NCBI RefSeq assembly: GCF_007858475.1
Contig: NZ_VIGX01000014.1
Span: 1-64,000 of the forward strand
Direction of reading: 5' to 3'
Source of the DNA: Tsukamurella conjunctivitidis
GTDB lineage: Bacteria; Actinomycetota; Actinomycetes; Mycobacteriales; Mycobacteriaceae
DNA length: 64,000 bases
In this document: positions 51,799-60,464 of the stretch, piece by piece
Layout: each line of letters starts with the position of its first letter
How positions within the stretch are numbered: the stretch's first letter is position 1
Made by a program: the position numbers and the translations under genes
Notes under the pieces: model-generated
Seen by the model: the letters and a program-made list of their open reading frames with translations, nothing else
Told to the model about the DNA's origin: nothing
Databases searched by the model: none

Positions 51799-53223
51799 AT
51801 GTTCTGCATGATCTCGGGTTTCTCAGAACAGTGGCAGTGCCCGGCGGGAGAGTGGTCCGTCTGGGCTCCGGACGTGACCACCAAGGAGGCGATGCGCACC
51901 GCCCCTGACCTGGATGTCTGCACGTCCTTCGTGCAGGCGGACCACCTGCGCAGCGGCATCGACGGCGAGGCGTGCACCCGCCGGCTCGTCTTCACCACAT
52001 TCATGATTCACGATGTTTTCGACGAGGCGACCATCGAATCGGTCTTCGTCGATTTCGTGCGTGCGCACGGCGTCTTCCACACCGCATTCCCGGTGTCGAC
52101 GGATCTCAATCCGCGCGGCCGCACTCTGTCGCCGGAGCGGATCAACCTCGCCGTCGAGGCCACCTCGCAATCGCATCCGGGCGCCACGGTCAAGGACTAC
52201 CTCATGGCGAACGTTCCCGAACTGCACGACTGGGCGGCCTTCGCCTTCGCCGTGACGGGCGTCGAGAACGCGCGTCCCGGCACCGCGGATCCGCACTTCC
52301 AGGTGGTCGTGTGCTCGGACCACCTGTACACCGACGGCGTCTCGCAGGCGGTCTCCTTCTTCGAGATCCTCTCGCGCTACACGGCCGCCCGCAGCGGTAC
52401 CGCGTACACGCCCGTGCCGGTCCGCCCGCACAGCGACTTCACCCGCGAGCAGCGCACGCTGGCCGCCACCCTCACCAAGACGCACCCGGACGTCGTGCAG
52501 TGGCGGGAGACCCTCCGCCGCTCGGGCGGCATGCCGCGCTTCCCCCTACCGCTCGGGCTGACCGACGGCGAGGCGGCCCCCGGCCGGATCGCGGTACACG
52601 CCTCGTTCATCGATGCCGATCGCACGGCGCGGTTCAGCGCGGCGGCGAAGCGGGCCGGCGCCAACATGAGTAGCGCCCTTCTCGCGGTGCTGGGGCAGGT
52701 GCACCGGGGCCTCACCGGGGATGAGCTGTTCACCATGCTCATCCCCCGCGCCGACCGGTCCGCCACCGGCGACGCGATGGCCGTCGGCTGGTACGTGACC
52801 CTGGTGCCCGTGCAGTTCTCCGCCGTCGGGTCCTTCGACGAGGTGGCGCGCAACGCGCACGAGGCGGTCTCCACGGCGAAGCAACTGGATCGCACGCCCG
52901 TGTTCCCGATCATCGACCTGCTCGCGGACGACCCGGATTTCCCGGTCGAGCACGGATTCACCGCGCCGATGCTCTCCTACATCGACGTGACCCGAGTGCC
53001 GGGCGCGGAACTGGCTCGCCTGCACGACTTCTCGGTGTTCGCGAACGCCACCCCGTCGCGCGAGGTCTTCACCTGGATCAACCGCGACGAGTCGGGCCTC
53101 GACTTCAATGCGATGCACCCGGACACGACCCAGGCCACCCGCTCCGTGGACACCGTCTTCCGCCTCCTCCGCGACCGCATCATGGAGGTGGCGGACCACA
53201 CCCCCGCCCTCATCTCGGCGTGA
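51799..53223 (+). CDS. Condensation-domain (PapA-like) acyltransferase
   Basis: 474 aa if started at ATG 51799 (51808 or later starts are possible; no ribosome site decides). It is a stand-alone BAHD/condensation fold. The catalytic motif is HLYTDG, His175 and Asp179, with Asp replacing the usual first His. FTMLIPRADRS and FTWINRDESGLDF lie in the C-terminal half near the channel region. No carrier or adenylation domain is present. This suits a mycobacterial PapA-type enzyme acylating a trehalose or other glycolipid. No PKS gene is nearby, so the lipid substrate is unknown. The AT-rich upstream region suggests separate regulation. Confidence 0.78.
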   Translation: MFCMISGFSEQWQCPAGEWSVWAPDVTTKEAMRTAPDLDVCTSFVQADHLRSGIDGEACTRRLVFTTFMIHDVFDEATIESVFVDFVRAHGVFHTAFPVSTDLNPRGRTLSPERINLAVEATSQSHPGATVKDYLMANVPELHDWAAFAFAVTGVENARPGTADPHFQVVVCSDHLYTDGVSQAVSFFEILSRYTAARSGTAYTPVPVRPHSDFTREQRTLAATLTKTHPDVVQWRETLRRSGGMPRFPLPLGLTDGEAAPGRIAVHASFIDADRTARFSAAAKRAGANMSSALLAVLGQVHRGLTGDELFTMLIPRADRSATGDAMAVGWYVTLVPVQFSAVGSFDEVARNAHEAVSTAKQLDRTPVFPIIDLLADDPDFPVEHGFTAPMLSYIDVTRVPGAELARLHDFSVFANATPSREVFTWINRDESGLDFNAMHPDTTQATRSVDTVFRLLRDRIMEVADHTPALISA

Positions 53224-53287
53224 ACCCGCTGAACCACTGACGCGGACCGCACGCCCCGCCGCGCACGCCGGGTGCGATCACCGCACA

Positions 53288-54016
53288 TCAGGCGCGGCTG
53301 CGCGCGCCCGGCACGTGCGCCGCACCGGCGTGCGGTGTGCGCGGAGACCGCGTCATGGCCGCGCCAGGGCGTTCCGGGCGCAGGTCGGCGGGAAAGCCGC
53401 CGACGCGGGCGTGCAGTTCCGCCTGCAGGACGTCCCGCGTGCGGCGGACGAGTGCGGGCGCGAATGCGGCGGGCGCGACGCCGAAGGCGATCCACGGGCC
53501 GGCCGGATCGACGGCCACCGCCGTCACCACGAGTCCGGCGCGACGGTCGGCACCGTCGGGCCCGGGGTCGAAGGGGACGCGCACCAGGACCGGCAGGCCG
53601 AGGCTTCCGGGCTGCACGTTCCGCGGGTATCCGAGCAGCCGCTCCGCCTCCTGCACCGGCCTACCGACGAGTTCCTCGGTGCGGACCCGGCCACCGGAGC
53701 CCTCGCGGCGCGCGAGCGGCACGAGCGCGGCGAGCACGAGCGCCGCGAGCACGCCGAAGATCGACCAGAAGACGTCGTGGCCGACGAGCGCGATGACGGC
53801 GGACGCGGCGGCGAACGCGCACGCCACCACGTGCACGGCGACCTGAACCGCCAACGATCCCGCCGTCGTGACCAGGCCGACGAGCAGGATCGCGGTGACG
53901 AGCGCGGCGCTGCCCCAGCGCCGATCCATCACGGCCCCGAGGAGTGCGCCGCCGAAGACCAGCAGGTAGGCGATCCACCACCTGCTCGCCGACGGCCCCA
54001 TCTGCACCCTGGTCAT
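53288..54016 (-). CDS. Membrane protein with C-terminal soluble domain, 242 aa
   Basis: ATG 54016 is chosen: TATCTT lies 6 bases before it (leaderless pattern); a TTG/ATG further up is weaker. Four hydrophobic helices (residues ~10-28, 33-50, 52-75, 78-100) are followed by a ~140-residue cytosolic domain with RPVQEAERLLGYPRNVQPG and VDPAGPWIAFGVAPAAF. No family recognised. It lies downstream of the mscR/metallo-hydrolase pair on the same strand with a 39-bp gap. Confidence 0.72.
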   Translation of the reverse strand: MTRVQMGPSASRWWIAYLLVFGGALLGAVMDRRWGSAALVTAILLVGLVTTAGSLAVQVAVHVVACAFAAASAVIALVGHDVFWSIFGVLAALVLAALVPLARREGSGGRVRTEELVGRPVQEAERLLGYPRNVQPGSLGLPVLVRVPFDPGPDGADRRAGLVVTAVAVDPAGPWIAFGVAPAAFAPALVRRTRDVLQAELHARVGGFPADLRPERPGAAMTRSPRTPHAGAAHVPGARSRA

Positions 54017-54028
54017 GCAAAGAAGATA
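54017..54028 (-). promoter_or_regulatory. Leaderless-type -10 (TATCTT)
   Basis: Minus-strand TATCTT (54028-54023) is followed by 6 bases and the ATG at 54016, with no ribosome site. Confidence 0.45.
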
Positions 54029-54055
54029 CAACCCGGGTTCCGGTTGCGGCGGAAA

Positions 54056-54682
54056 TCAGTGACCCCGGCGGATCCACTCCTCGAGGTGCGGGGACTCGGC
54101 GCCCAGCGTGGTGCCGTCGCCGTGGCCCGTGTTCACCCTGGTTTCAGGCGGAAGCGCGAACAGGCGGTCGCGGATGGACTCGATGATCACCGAGAAATCG
54201 CTGTAGGAGCGACCGGTGGCACCGGGCCCGCCCGCGAACAGGGTGTCGCCGCTGAACAGCTGCCCCGCCTCCGGCAGGTACAGGCACACCGACCCCGGCG
54301 AGTGCCCGGGCGCGTGGATCACCTGGATCTCCGTGCCGCCGAAGGCGATCCGGCTGCCGTCGGCGAGGTCCTCGTGCCCGATGCCGGGGTGCGTCATGTC
54401 CCACAGGACGTCGTCGCCGGGGTGCAGCAGGATCGGCGCGTCGAGCCGTTCGGACAGCTCCGGAGCGACGGTCACGTGATCGTTATGCCCATGGGTGCAG
54501 ACGATTCCGCGCACCTTCCGGCCCGCCACGGCGTCGACGATCGGGTCGGCGGAGTGGGCGGCGTCGATCACCACGACCTCGGTGTCGTCGCCGACCAGCC
54601 AGACGTTGTTGTCGACGTCCCAGGTGCCGCCGTCGAGGCTGAACACACCCGACGTGACAACGCGTTCCACGCGCAGGGTCAC
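54056..54682 (-). CDS. Metallo-beta-lactamase-fold hydrolase linked to MscR
   Basis: 208 aa from GTG 54682, which overlaps the mscR stop (GTGA). The MBL metal site is visible: THGHNDHV (HxHxDH) near residue 63, [11 protein letters not shown] near 118, SGDTLFAGG near 138 and NTGHGDGT near 182, the glyoxalase II-like arrangement. The Rv2259-Rv2260 pair has the same order. A likely role is hydrolysing a mycothiol thioester, for example the product of MscR (S-formylmycothiol), but this is inference. Confidence 0.9.
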   Translation of the reverse strand: MTLRVERVVTSGVFSLDGGTWDVDNNVWLVGDDTEVVVIDAAHSADPIVDAVAGRKVRGIVCTHGHNDHVTVAPELSERLDAPILLHPGDDVLWDMTHPGIGHEDLADGSRIAFGGTEIQVIHAPGHSPGSVCLYLPEAGQLFSGDTLFAGGPGATGRSYSDFSVIIESIRDRLFALPPETRVNTGHGDGTTLGAESPHLEEWIRRGH

Positions 54683-55764
54683 AGGACCACCACCGAGCGC
54701 AGCACCTCGCCGCGGTGCATCGTCGCGAAGGCGTTCTCCACCTCGTCGAGCCCGATGCGCTCGGTGACGAACTTCTCCAGCGGCAGCCGGCCCTGCCGGT
54801 ACAGGTCCACCAGCTGCGGGAAGTCGCGCTCCGGCAGGCAGTCGCCGTACCAGGAGGACTTGAGCGCCCCACCGCGCGAGAAGAAGTCGATGAGCGGCAT
54901 GTCGAGCGTCATGTCCGGCGTGGGCACGCCCACGAGGACGACGGTGCCCGCGAGGTCGCGGGCGTAGAAGGCCTGCTTCCAGGTCTCGGGGCGGCCGACG
55001 GCGTCGATCACCACATCGGCGCCGAAGCCGTCGGTGAGTTCCTGGATCGCCTCCACCGCATCGGTTTCCGCGGCGTTCACGGTGTGCGTGGCACCCAGCT
55101 CGCGCGCCCACTCCAGCTTCTTCGGGTCCCGGTCGACGGCGATGATGGTGCGCGCACCCACGAGGCGGGCACCGGCGATCGCCGCGTCTCCGACCCCGCC
55201 GCAACCGATCACGGCGACGGTGTCGCCGCGGGCGACGCCGCCGGTGTTCACCGCCGCGCCGAGCCCGGCCATCACACCGCAGCCGAGCAGGCCCACGACG
55301 GCGGGATCCGCCTCGGGATCGACCTTGGTGCACTGCCCCTGGTGGACCAGCGTCTTCTCGGCGAAGGCGCCGATGCCGAGGGCGGGCGAGAGCTCCGTGC
55401 CGTCCTCGAGGGTCATCTTCTGCGTGGCGTTGAACGTGTCGAAGCAGTACTGCGGCTTGCCGCGCTTGCACGCGCGGCACTGCCCGCACACGGCGCGCCA
55501 GTTGAGCACGACGAAGTCGCCGGGCGCGACGTGATCGACTCCCTCACCGACGGTTTCGACGATGCCGGCAGCCTCGTGCCCGAGCAGGAACGGGAACTCG
55601 TCGTTGATGCCGCCCTCGCGGTAGTGCAGGTCGGTGTGGCAGACGCCGCACGCCTGCACCGCGACCACCACCTCACCGGGGCCGGGGTCCGGGATCACGA
55701 TCGGGACGACTTCGACGGGCTCGCCCTTCGCGCGGGCGACGATTCCTCTGACGGTCTGCGGCAC
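54679..55764 (-). CDS. mscR: S-(hydroxymethyl)mycothiol dehydrogenase / nitrosomycothiol reductase
   Basis: 361 aa from GTG 55764 with AGGAGGAG as ribosome site. Class III alcohol dehydrogenase-type: catalytic zinc ligands Cys39 in QACGVCHTD and His63/Glu64 in LLGHEAAG, structural-zinc cysteines in [15 protein letters not shown], and NAD loop [15 protein letters not shown]. Length and motifs match MscR (Rv2259), which oxidises the formaldehyde-mycothiol adduct and reduces S-nitrosomycothiol. It is coupled to the MBL hydrolase and sits 68 bp downstream of the UBP/kinase/flavoprotein operon on the same strand, connecting that operon to thiol-redox stress. Confidence 0.94.
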   Translation of the reverse strand: MPQTVRGIVARAKGEPVEVVPIVIPDPGPGEVVVAVQACGVCHTDLHYREGGINDEFPFLLGHEAAGIVETVGEGVDHVAPGDFVVLNWRAVCGQCRACKRGKPQYCFDTFNATQKMTLEDGTELSPALGIGAFAEKTLVHQGQCTKVDPEADPAVVGLLGCGVMAGLGAAVNTGGVARGDTVAVIGCGGVGDAAIAGARLVGARTIIAVDRDPKKLEWARELGATHTVNAAETDAVEAIQELTDGFGADVVIDAVGRPETWKQAFYARDLAGTVVLVGVPTPDMTLDMPLIDFFSRGGALKSSWYGDCLPERDFPQLVDLYRQGRLPLEKFVTERIGLDEVENAFATMHRGEVLRSVVVL

Positions 55765-55832
55765 GGTTCTCCTCCTGGTCCGGATACGGCTATTGCCATC
55801 CTCGCATTGATCGGGCCGACGAGAACTCGGGC

Positions 55833-56183
55833 TCAGTGCACGTGGTTGCGCCAGTCGGCGGGCACGCGCCCTTCGGGACCCGGCACGGCCTGCTCGACCG
55901 GGCGGTTCTGCGGGTCTGCGAGCCGCGGACCGTCGTAGTAATCCTCGGAGACGTAGTCCCAGAACCAGGTCTCGCCGGGCTCGTAGCTCTGCACGATCGG
56001 GTGCCCGGACTCCCGCGCGTGGGCGCTCGCGTGCTGCGACGGCGAGGAGTCGCAGCAGCCGATGTGGCCGCATTTCGCGCAGCGGCGCAGGTGGACCCAC
56101 CACCCGCCGGTCGCGTCGCAGTCCACGCAGCCGGGGCCGCTGGGCGGCACGGACGCGTCGATCGGGTCGGTCGGATCGCTCAT
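55833..56183 (-). CDS. UBP-type zinc-finger protein
   Basis: 116 aa. A ZnF_UBP-like domain occupies residues ~19-65: [20 protein letters not shown], then [20 protein letters not shown] and SGHP. It offers Cys19, Cys22, Cys35, Cys38, Cys43 and His40, 51, 55 and 61 as zinc ligands. This is the eukaryote-like ubiquitin-binding finger, found alone in actinobacteria beside this kinase. A short acidic C-terminal region contains [15 protein letters not shown]. The start overlaps the kinase stop (ATGA), so the two are coupled. Without ubiquitin in this organism, the partner is presumably a C-terminus or signalling protein (inference). Confidence 0.88.
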   Translation of the reverse strand: MSDPTDPIDASVPPSGPGCVDCDATGGWWVHLRRCAKCGHIGCCDSSPSQHASAHARESGHPIVQSYEPGETWFWDYVSEDYYDGPRLADPQNRPVEQAVPGPEGRVPADWRNHVH

Positions 56184-57664
56184 GGCTGCTGCCCTTCTCC
56201 CTCGATGCCCGGCTCGTCCGGGATCTCGATGTCCTCGCGCTGCGGCCCGTCGATGGGCAGTTCCACGGTGAACACGGTGTTCCCCGGTTCGGAGCGCACC
56301 GCCAGGTCGCCCTGGTGCTTGTTGACGACGATGCGCCACGAGATGTCCAGCCCCAGGCCGGTTCCCTCGCCGACGCCCTTGGTCGTGAAGAAGGGCTCGA
56401 AGATGCGGGGCAGCACGTCGGCGGGGATGCCGGAGCCCGTGTCGCCGACCTCGACGACGACCGACTCCTCCTTGCGGTGCGCGCGCAGCGTCAGGGTGCC
56501 GCGGCCGTCCATGGCCTGCACCGCGTTGTCGATGAGGTTGGTCCACACCTGGTTCAGCTCGGCGCCGAAGCCCTTGATGTCGGGGAGGTCGGGCTCGTAG
56601 TCGCGGACGACGGTGACCTCGCCCAGCTTGCGGCTGAGCATGACGACGGTGCTGTCGAGCAGCTCCCGGACGTCCAGCACCTGGAAGGGTGCCCGGTCCA
56701 TCTGCGAGTACTGCTTGGCGGCCTGCACGAGGGTGGAGACGCGGTTCGTCGAGTCGGTGATCTCGTTCATCAGCAGCTCGGTCTCGACCGTGTAGTACAG
56801 CCAGCGCAGCGCGCCCGAGAGCACAGGACCGTCGTCGAGCGAGCCCGCGACGCGGTCGAGGAAGTCGGTCTGCAGCCCCGCCGCCACGAACACGGGCGCG
56901 AGCACGTGACCGTCGCCGATGTCGTGATCGTCCAGCCAGTCCATGAGCTCGTCCTCACGGTCCGAGGCCTCCAGCGGACCGAGATCGGGCGCACTCGCCA
57001 CGGCCTCGACGGCCTCCTCCTGGAACTTCACGAGGTCGACGAGGCGGGTGCGGTCGAGCTTGCCGCTGGCTATCCCCGCCAGCTTGTGCCGCATGCCGCC
57101 GACGCGGGTGCGCAGATCGGCCACCGCGCGGGTGGCCGCACCGGCCGGGTTGTTCAGCTCGTGCGTGAGGCCCGCGGAGAGGGAACCCAGCGCCAGCAGG
57201 CGCTCGCGCTGCTCGACGATCTGCCGGGTGCGCTGCCCGCCGTAGAAGACGCCCTCCAGCAGGTGCACCGCCATCGGGAACCACTCGTGCATGGCCTCGT
57301 TGAAGTCCTCGGCGGGCAGCATGAAGAACTGCGCCTGCGTCACCGCGCGCATCGACGAGTTGTACTGCTTCTGGGCGGGACCGCCCTTGCCGAGGAAGGC
57401 CGACCACGCGCCGGAGTAGGCGCCGCGCTGGTCGGAGCGGGTGGTCTCGACCTCCGCATCGCCCACCTTCTGCGACAACGCGATCGTGCCGTGCAACAGC
57501 ACGTACAACCACTGCGCCGGTTCGCCGGTGGAGTAGACGGGGCCGGCGGGGAAGGTCTCCACGTGGCCCCGCCGGCACAGCCACTCCAGCTGCTCGTCGC
57601 TCAGCTTCTCGAACAGGAACAGGGTGCGCAGTTCGTCGACGAAGCACGGGTCATGAGTGCTCAC
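56180..57664 (-). CDS. Cyclic-nucleotide-domain sensor histidine kinase
   Basis: 494 aa from GTG 57664, overlapping the upstream gene by 4 bp. Residues ~13-130 form a cNMP-binding/CRP-like domain ([20 protein letters not shown], then [10 protein letters not shown]). The dimerisation/phosphoacceptor box is [20 protein letters not shown] with His168. A ~180-residue helical insert separates it from the ATPase domain: [17 protein letters not shown] (N box), VGDTGSGIP (G1), [13 protein letters not shown] (G2). No membrane helices, so it is a cytosolic sensor. The cognate receiver is probably the REC domain fused to a flavoprotein directly upstream. Confidence 0.9.
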   Translation of the reverse strand: MSTHDPCFVDELRTLFLFEKLSDEQLEWLCRRGHVETFPAGPVYSTGEPAQWLYVLLHGTIALSQKVGDAEVETTRSDQRGAYSGAWSAFLGKGGPAQKQYNSSMRAVTQAQFFMLPAEDFNEAMHEWFPMAVHLLEGVFYGGQRTRQIVEQRERLLALGSLSAGLTHELNNPAGAATRAVADLRTRVGGMRHKLAGIASGKLDRTRLVDLVKFQEEAVEAVASAPDLGPLEASDREDELMDWLDDHDIGDGHVLAPVFVAAGLQTDFLDRVAGSLDDGPVLSGALRWLYYTVETELLMNEITDSTNRVSTLVQAAKQYSQMDRAPFQVLDVRELLDSTVVMLSRKLGEVTVVRDYEPDLPDIKGFGAELNQVWTNLIDNAVQAMDGRGTLTLRAHRKEESVVVEVGDTGSGIPADVLPRIFEPFFTTKGVGEGTGLGLDISWRIVVNKHQGDLAVRSEPGNTVFTVELPIDGPQREDIEIPDEPGIEGEGQQP

Positions 57665-59340
57665 GAGTCGACTCCTTCCAGATAGCGGTGGACGAACATC
57701 ACGGCCATCGCGCCCTCGCCCACCGCGGAGGCGACGCGTTTCGCCGATTCGGAGCGCACGTCGCCGGCGACGAAGATGCCGGGCACGCTCGACTCCAGGT
57801 GGAACGGCGGGCGGTCCAGTTCCCATCCCCGCGGGGCGGCACCGTCGACCGTGAGGTCCGGACCGGTCAGCAGGAAGCCCCGCCCGTCGCGCTCGACGAC
57901 GCCGTCGAGCCAGTCCGTGCGCGGCTCGGCACCGATGAAGACGAAGAGGAAGTCGGCGGGGACCTGTTCCGTCTCGCCCGACTGCGTGTCGCGCAGGGTG
58001 AGCTGCGTGAGGTGGTCGTCGCCGTGCGCCTCGATCACCTGCGTGTGCGGCCGGACGTGCACGTTCTCGATCGCGTTGAGCTGCTGGATCAGGTAGTACG
58101 ACATGGACGCCTCGAGCGAGGGCCCGCGCACCAGCAGGGTCACCGAGCGCGCACCCTTCGACAGGTAGGCCGCCGCCTGTCCCGCGGAGTTCGCTCCGCC
58201 CACGATGTACACGTTCTGCCCCGCGCAGGCGGGCGCCTCGGTCATTGCGGAGCCGTAGAAGATGCCCGCGCCGGTCAGCCGGTCCATGCCGGGCGCGTCG
58301 AGCTGCCGGTAGGCGACGCCCGTCGCGAGGATCACGGTGTGCGCGCCCACGACGGTGCCGTCGGAGAACCGCACGCGCCGCCCCGAGCCGGTCACCTCGA
58401 GTTCCACGACGTCCGCGGCGGTGATCATCTCGGCGCCGAACTTGTTCGCCTGCCGCCGCGCCCGGTCCGTGAGCTGAGTGCCAGAGACACCGTCGGGGAA
58501 GCCGAGGTAGTTCTCGATGCGGGAGCTCTGCCCGGCCTGCCCGCCCGTGGCGGACCGCTCGACGAGCACCGTGCGCAGCCCCTCCGACGCGCCGTACACG
58601 GCGGCGCCGAGGCCCGCCGGGCCGGCGCCCACGACCACCAGGTCGTAGAACTCCTCCGCCGGGGTGGTGTTCAGTCCGACGTGCGCGGCGAGTTCGCTGT
58701 CCGACGGTGCGCACAGCGCCGTCCCGTCGGCGGCGGCGACGAGCGGGAGCTCCTGCCCGTCGCTGCCCGCGGCGGCCAGCAGCCGCTGCCCCTCCGGGGA
58801 CTCCGCCGTGTACCAGCGGTACGGGATCTGGTTGCGGGCCAGGAACTCCCGCACCTCGGACGAGCGGGCCGACCAGCGGTGGCCGACGACCTTCGTCTCC
58901 GGGACGGGCCGGTGGTCGCTGCACAGCCAGGCCTCCAGCTGCGCATCGATGACGGGGTAGAGCTTCTCCTCCGGCGGATCCCAGGGCTTGAGGAGGTAGT
59001 GGTCCAGGTCGACCACGTTGATCGCCTCGATCGCCGCACCCGTATCCGCGTAGGCGGTGAGGAGCAGCCGGCGGGCACCCGGGTAGACGTCCATCGCGGC
59101 CTCGAGGAACTCCAGGCCCGTCATCTGGGGCATGCGGTAGTCCGCGAGGATCGCGGCCACCAGGTCACCGCGGAGCTTGAGCTCCTTAAGAGCTTCGAGG
59201 GCCTGTTCACCGCTCTCGGCGCGCACGATCCGGTACTCGTCGCCGTACTTGCGCCGCAGGTCGCGGGCCACCGCGCGGGACACGCTGGGATCGTCGTCGA
59301 CGGTCAGGATCGCGGGGCGCCTCTTCTCGGATTCAGCCAC
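57661..59340 (-). CDS. Response-regulator receiver fused to a thioredoxin-reductase-like flavoprotein
   Basis: 559 aa from GTG 59340. Residues ~10-130 are a complete receiver: acidic Asp15/Asp16, phosphoacceptor Asp67 in ILADYRMPQMTG, Thr95, Lys118. Residues ~148-225 look like a thioredoxin/glutaredoxin-fold domain without CxxC. Residues ~232-559 are a TrxR-type FAD/NAD(P)H reductase: VVVGAGPAGLGAAVYGASEG, ENYLGFPDGVSG, YIVGGANSAGQAAAYL, FVAGDVRSESAKRVASAVGEG. The TrxR active-site CxxC is replaced (FYGSAMTEAP), so it cannot act as a normal thioredoxin reductase. Phosphorylation may gate NAD(P)H oxidase or electron transfer (inference). It overlaps the kinase gene. Confidence 0.9.
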   Translation of the reverse strand: MAESEKRRPAILTVDDDPSVSRAVARDLRRKYGDEYRIVRAESGEQALEALKELKLRGDLVAAILADYRMPQMTGLEFLEAAMDVYPGARRLLLTAYADTGAAIEAINVVDLDHYLLKPWDPPEEKLYPVIDAQLEAWLCSDHRPVPETKVVGHRWSARSSEVREFLARNQIPYRWYTAESPEGQRLLAAAGSDGQELPLVAAADGTALCAPSDSELAAHVGLNTTPAEEFYDLVVVGAGPAGLGAAVYGASEGLRTVLVERSATGGQAGQSSRIENYLGFPDGVSGTQLTDRARRQANKFGAEMITAADVVELEVTGSGRRVRFSDGTVVGAHTVILATGVAYRQLDAPGMDRLTGAGIFYGSAMTEAPACAGQNVYIVGGANSAGQAAAYLSKGARSVTLLVRGPSLEASMSYYLIQQLNAIENVHVRPHTQVIEAHGDDHLTQLTLRDTQSGETEQVPADFLFVFIGAEPRTDWLDGVVERDGRGFLLTGPDLTVDGAAPRGWELDRPPFHLESSVPGIFVAGDVRSESAKRVASAVGEGAMAVMFVHRYLEGVDS

Positions 59341-59352
59341 CGTTTCAGATTA
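59341..59352 (-). promoter_or_regulatory. Leaderless-type -10 inside the end of the upstream gene
   Basis: Minus-strand TAATCT (59352-59347) is 6 bases before GTG 59340 and overlaps the stop of the 212-aa membrane protein gene. It could give the signalling genes their own transcript. Confidence 0.4.
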
Positions 59353-59983
59353 CGGCGGTCGCGGCCTCCGCGTCGGCGAGTGCAGCTGTGAGCGAACGCA
59401 TCGGGTCCGGGCCGTAGGAGACGCGCTGGACGGTGCCCTCCGGCGTGCCGACCGACCAGCGGGTCATCCACCGGTCGTGCAGCCCCTCCGGTTGCGCGAT
59501 CCGGACCTCCCGATCACCGCGGGCGGTGCGGACCGTCATCGCCGCGATCGGCGCAGTGATCTCGCCCTTGTGCCGCCGCCGGTCGCGGAGGTCGAGCACG
59601 AAGAGCACGAGGATCCCCACAGCGAGGACTACCACCGTCATGACACGCCAGGCCGGCCACGGCCCGTAGTCGAGCCACATCACGGTCATCGCGGGAATGA
59701 GGAGCACCGCGCCGGCCAGGAAATAGCGCGCGCTGGGAGCGCTCATCGCCGGTTCCATACCGGTCGCGGTGCGCCACGACTGGCCCATCCACGAGCCGAG
59801 CACCAGGATCGCCGCCAGGATCGCACCGCGGGCGACCTGTTGGCTGCGCGGTCCGTCGTACGACCAGTCGGTCAGCATGAACGCCGTGACGAGTGTCAGC
59901 CACAGGACCAGCAGGACCCCGGCACCGCCCCGCAGCACCGCTACCGGGACCGTCCGGGTCTCCGTATCAGCCGGCCTGGACAT
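59345..59983 (-). CDS. Membrane protein, 212 aa
   Basis: Four membrane helices (residues ~16-38, 50-66, 86-104, 113-132) are followed by a ~75-residue cytosolic domain with ITAPIAAMTVRTARGDREVR and RWMTRWSVGTPEGTVQRVS. No recognised family. Its start overlaps the end of the 72-aa membrane gene by 17 bp, and its stop lies 4 bp before the receiver-flavoprotein start. It therefore belongs to the same operon and could be the membrane input of that signalling set (inference). Confidence 0.75.
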   Translation of the reverse strand: MSRPADTETRTVPVAVLRGGAGVLLVLWLTLVTAFMLTDWSYDGPRSQQVARGAILAAILVLGSWMGQSWRTATGMEPAMSAPSARYFLAGAVLLIPAMTVMWLDYGPWPAWRVMTVVVLAVGILVLFVLDLRDRRRHKGEITAPIAAMTVRTARGDREVRIAQPEGLHDRWMTRWSVGTPEGTVQRVSYGPDPMRSLTAALADAEAATAVI

Positions 59984-60185
59984 CGCGCCCCCTCCGCGCC
60001 CGGCGCAGCGCGTAGACGCCCACGACGATCTCGAGCGCGCCGAAGGCCGCCATCGAGGCGCCGAGGATCGTGCGGAAGTCCGGCCACGTCGACCAGTCGC
60101 GGATCAGGGCCGCTGCCAGCACTACCGCGCCGAGGCCGATGAAGTACCACGCCACCCGCGGCGTCACCTCGCGTTGCCTCATCAC
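59967..60185 (-). CDS. Small membrane protein, 72 aa
   Basis: Two hydrophobic helices (residues ~12-28 and ~38-60) with a basic C-terminus (RRARRGRDVQAG). Start is GTG 60185 or ATG 60182. No family recognised. It is the first gene of the receiver-flavoprotein/kinase/UBP operon and overlaps the next gene by 17 bp. Confidence 0.65.
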   Translation of the reverse strand: MMRQREVTPRVAWYFIGLGAVVLAAALIRDWSTWPDFRTILGASMAAFGALEIVVGVYALRRARRGRDVQAG

Positions 60186-60464
60186 GAATTCAGATTAACG
60201 GATTGCACCCGAATCGCCGGTGCTCCTCGCTCCGTCGCGCGGAATGCTTCCCGCCCGGCTCCGCTCACACTCCGCCCTGCGGTGGATTGTGCCCGCTCAG
60301 CGGGCAGAATCTCACACACGTGCAGGGCCTTCACGGGATCGCCTCGAACTCCCGACTCGCGGCTCCACACCACCAGAGCCTCGGTGCGTGTCGGCGACGA
60401 CACGCCAAGGGCCGACCGCCGACACGCACCGAAGATCGGCTCGGGCGTGAAGCGGCCGCAGGAT
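60186..60464. other. 279-bp intergenic region upstream of the signalling operon
   Basis: No gene is seen. It contains a terminator for the glycosyltransferase (separate entry) and a compact inverted repeat TGCCCGCT-C-AGCGGGCA (60290-60306). The AT-rich stretch TTCAGATTAACGGATTG at its left end, next to the 72-aa gene, is a probable promoter area. Confidence 0.5.
60381..60432 (-). terminator. Long hairpin after the GT4 gene
   Basis: TCGGTGCGTGTCGGCG (60381-60396) and CGCCGACACGCACCGA (60417-60432) form a perfect 16-bp stem with a 20-base loop, 32 bp past the glycosyltransferase stop. Confidence 0.8.

Noticed and set aside
51605-53223. Recent horizontal transfer of the condensation-domain gene
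   Set aside because: Only the upstream region is AT-richer; the coding sequence has the same high third-position GC as its neighbours, and there are no mobile-element remnants or direct repeats.
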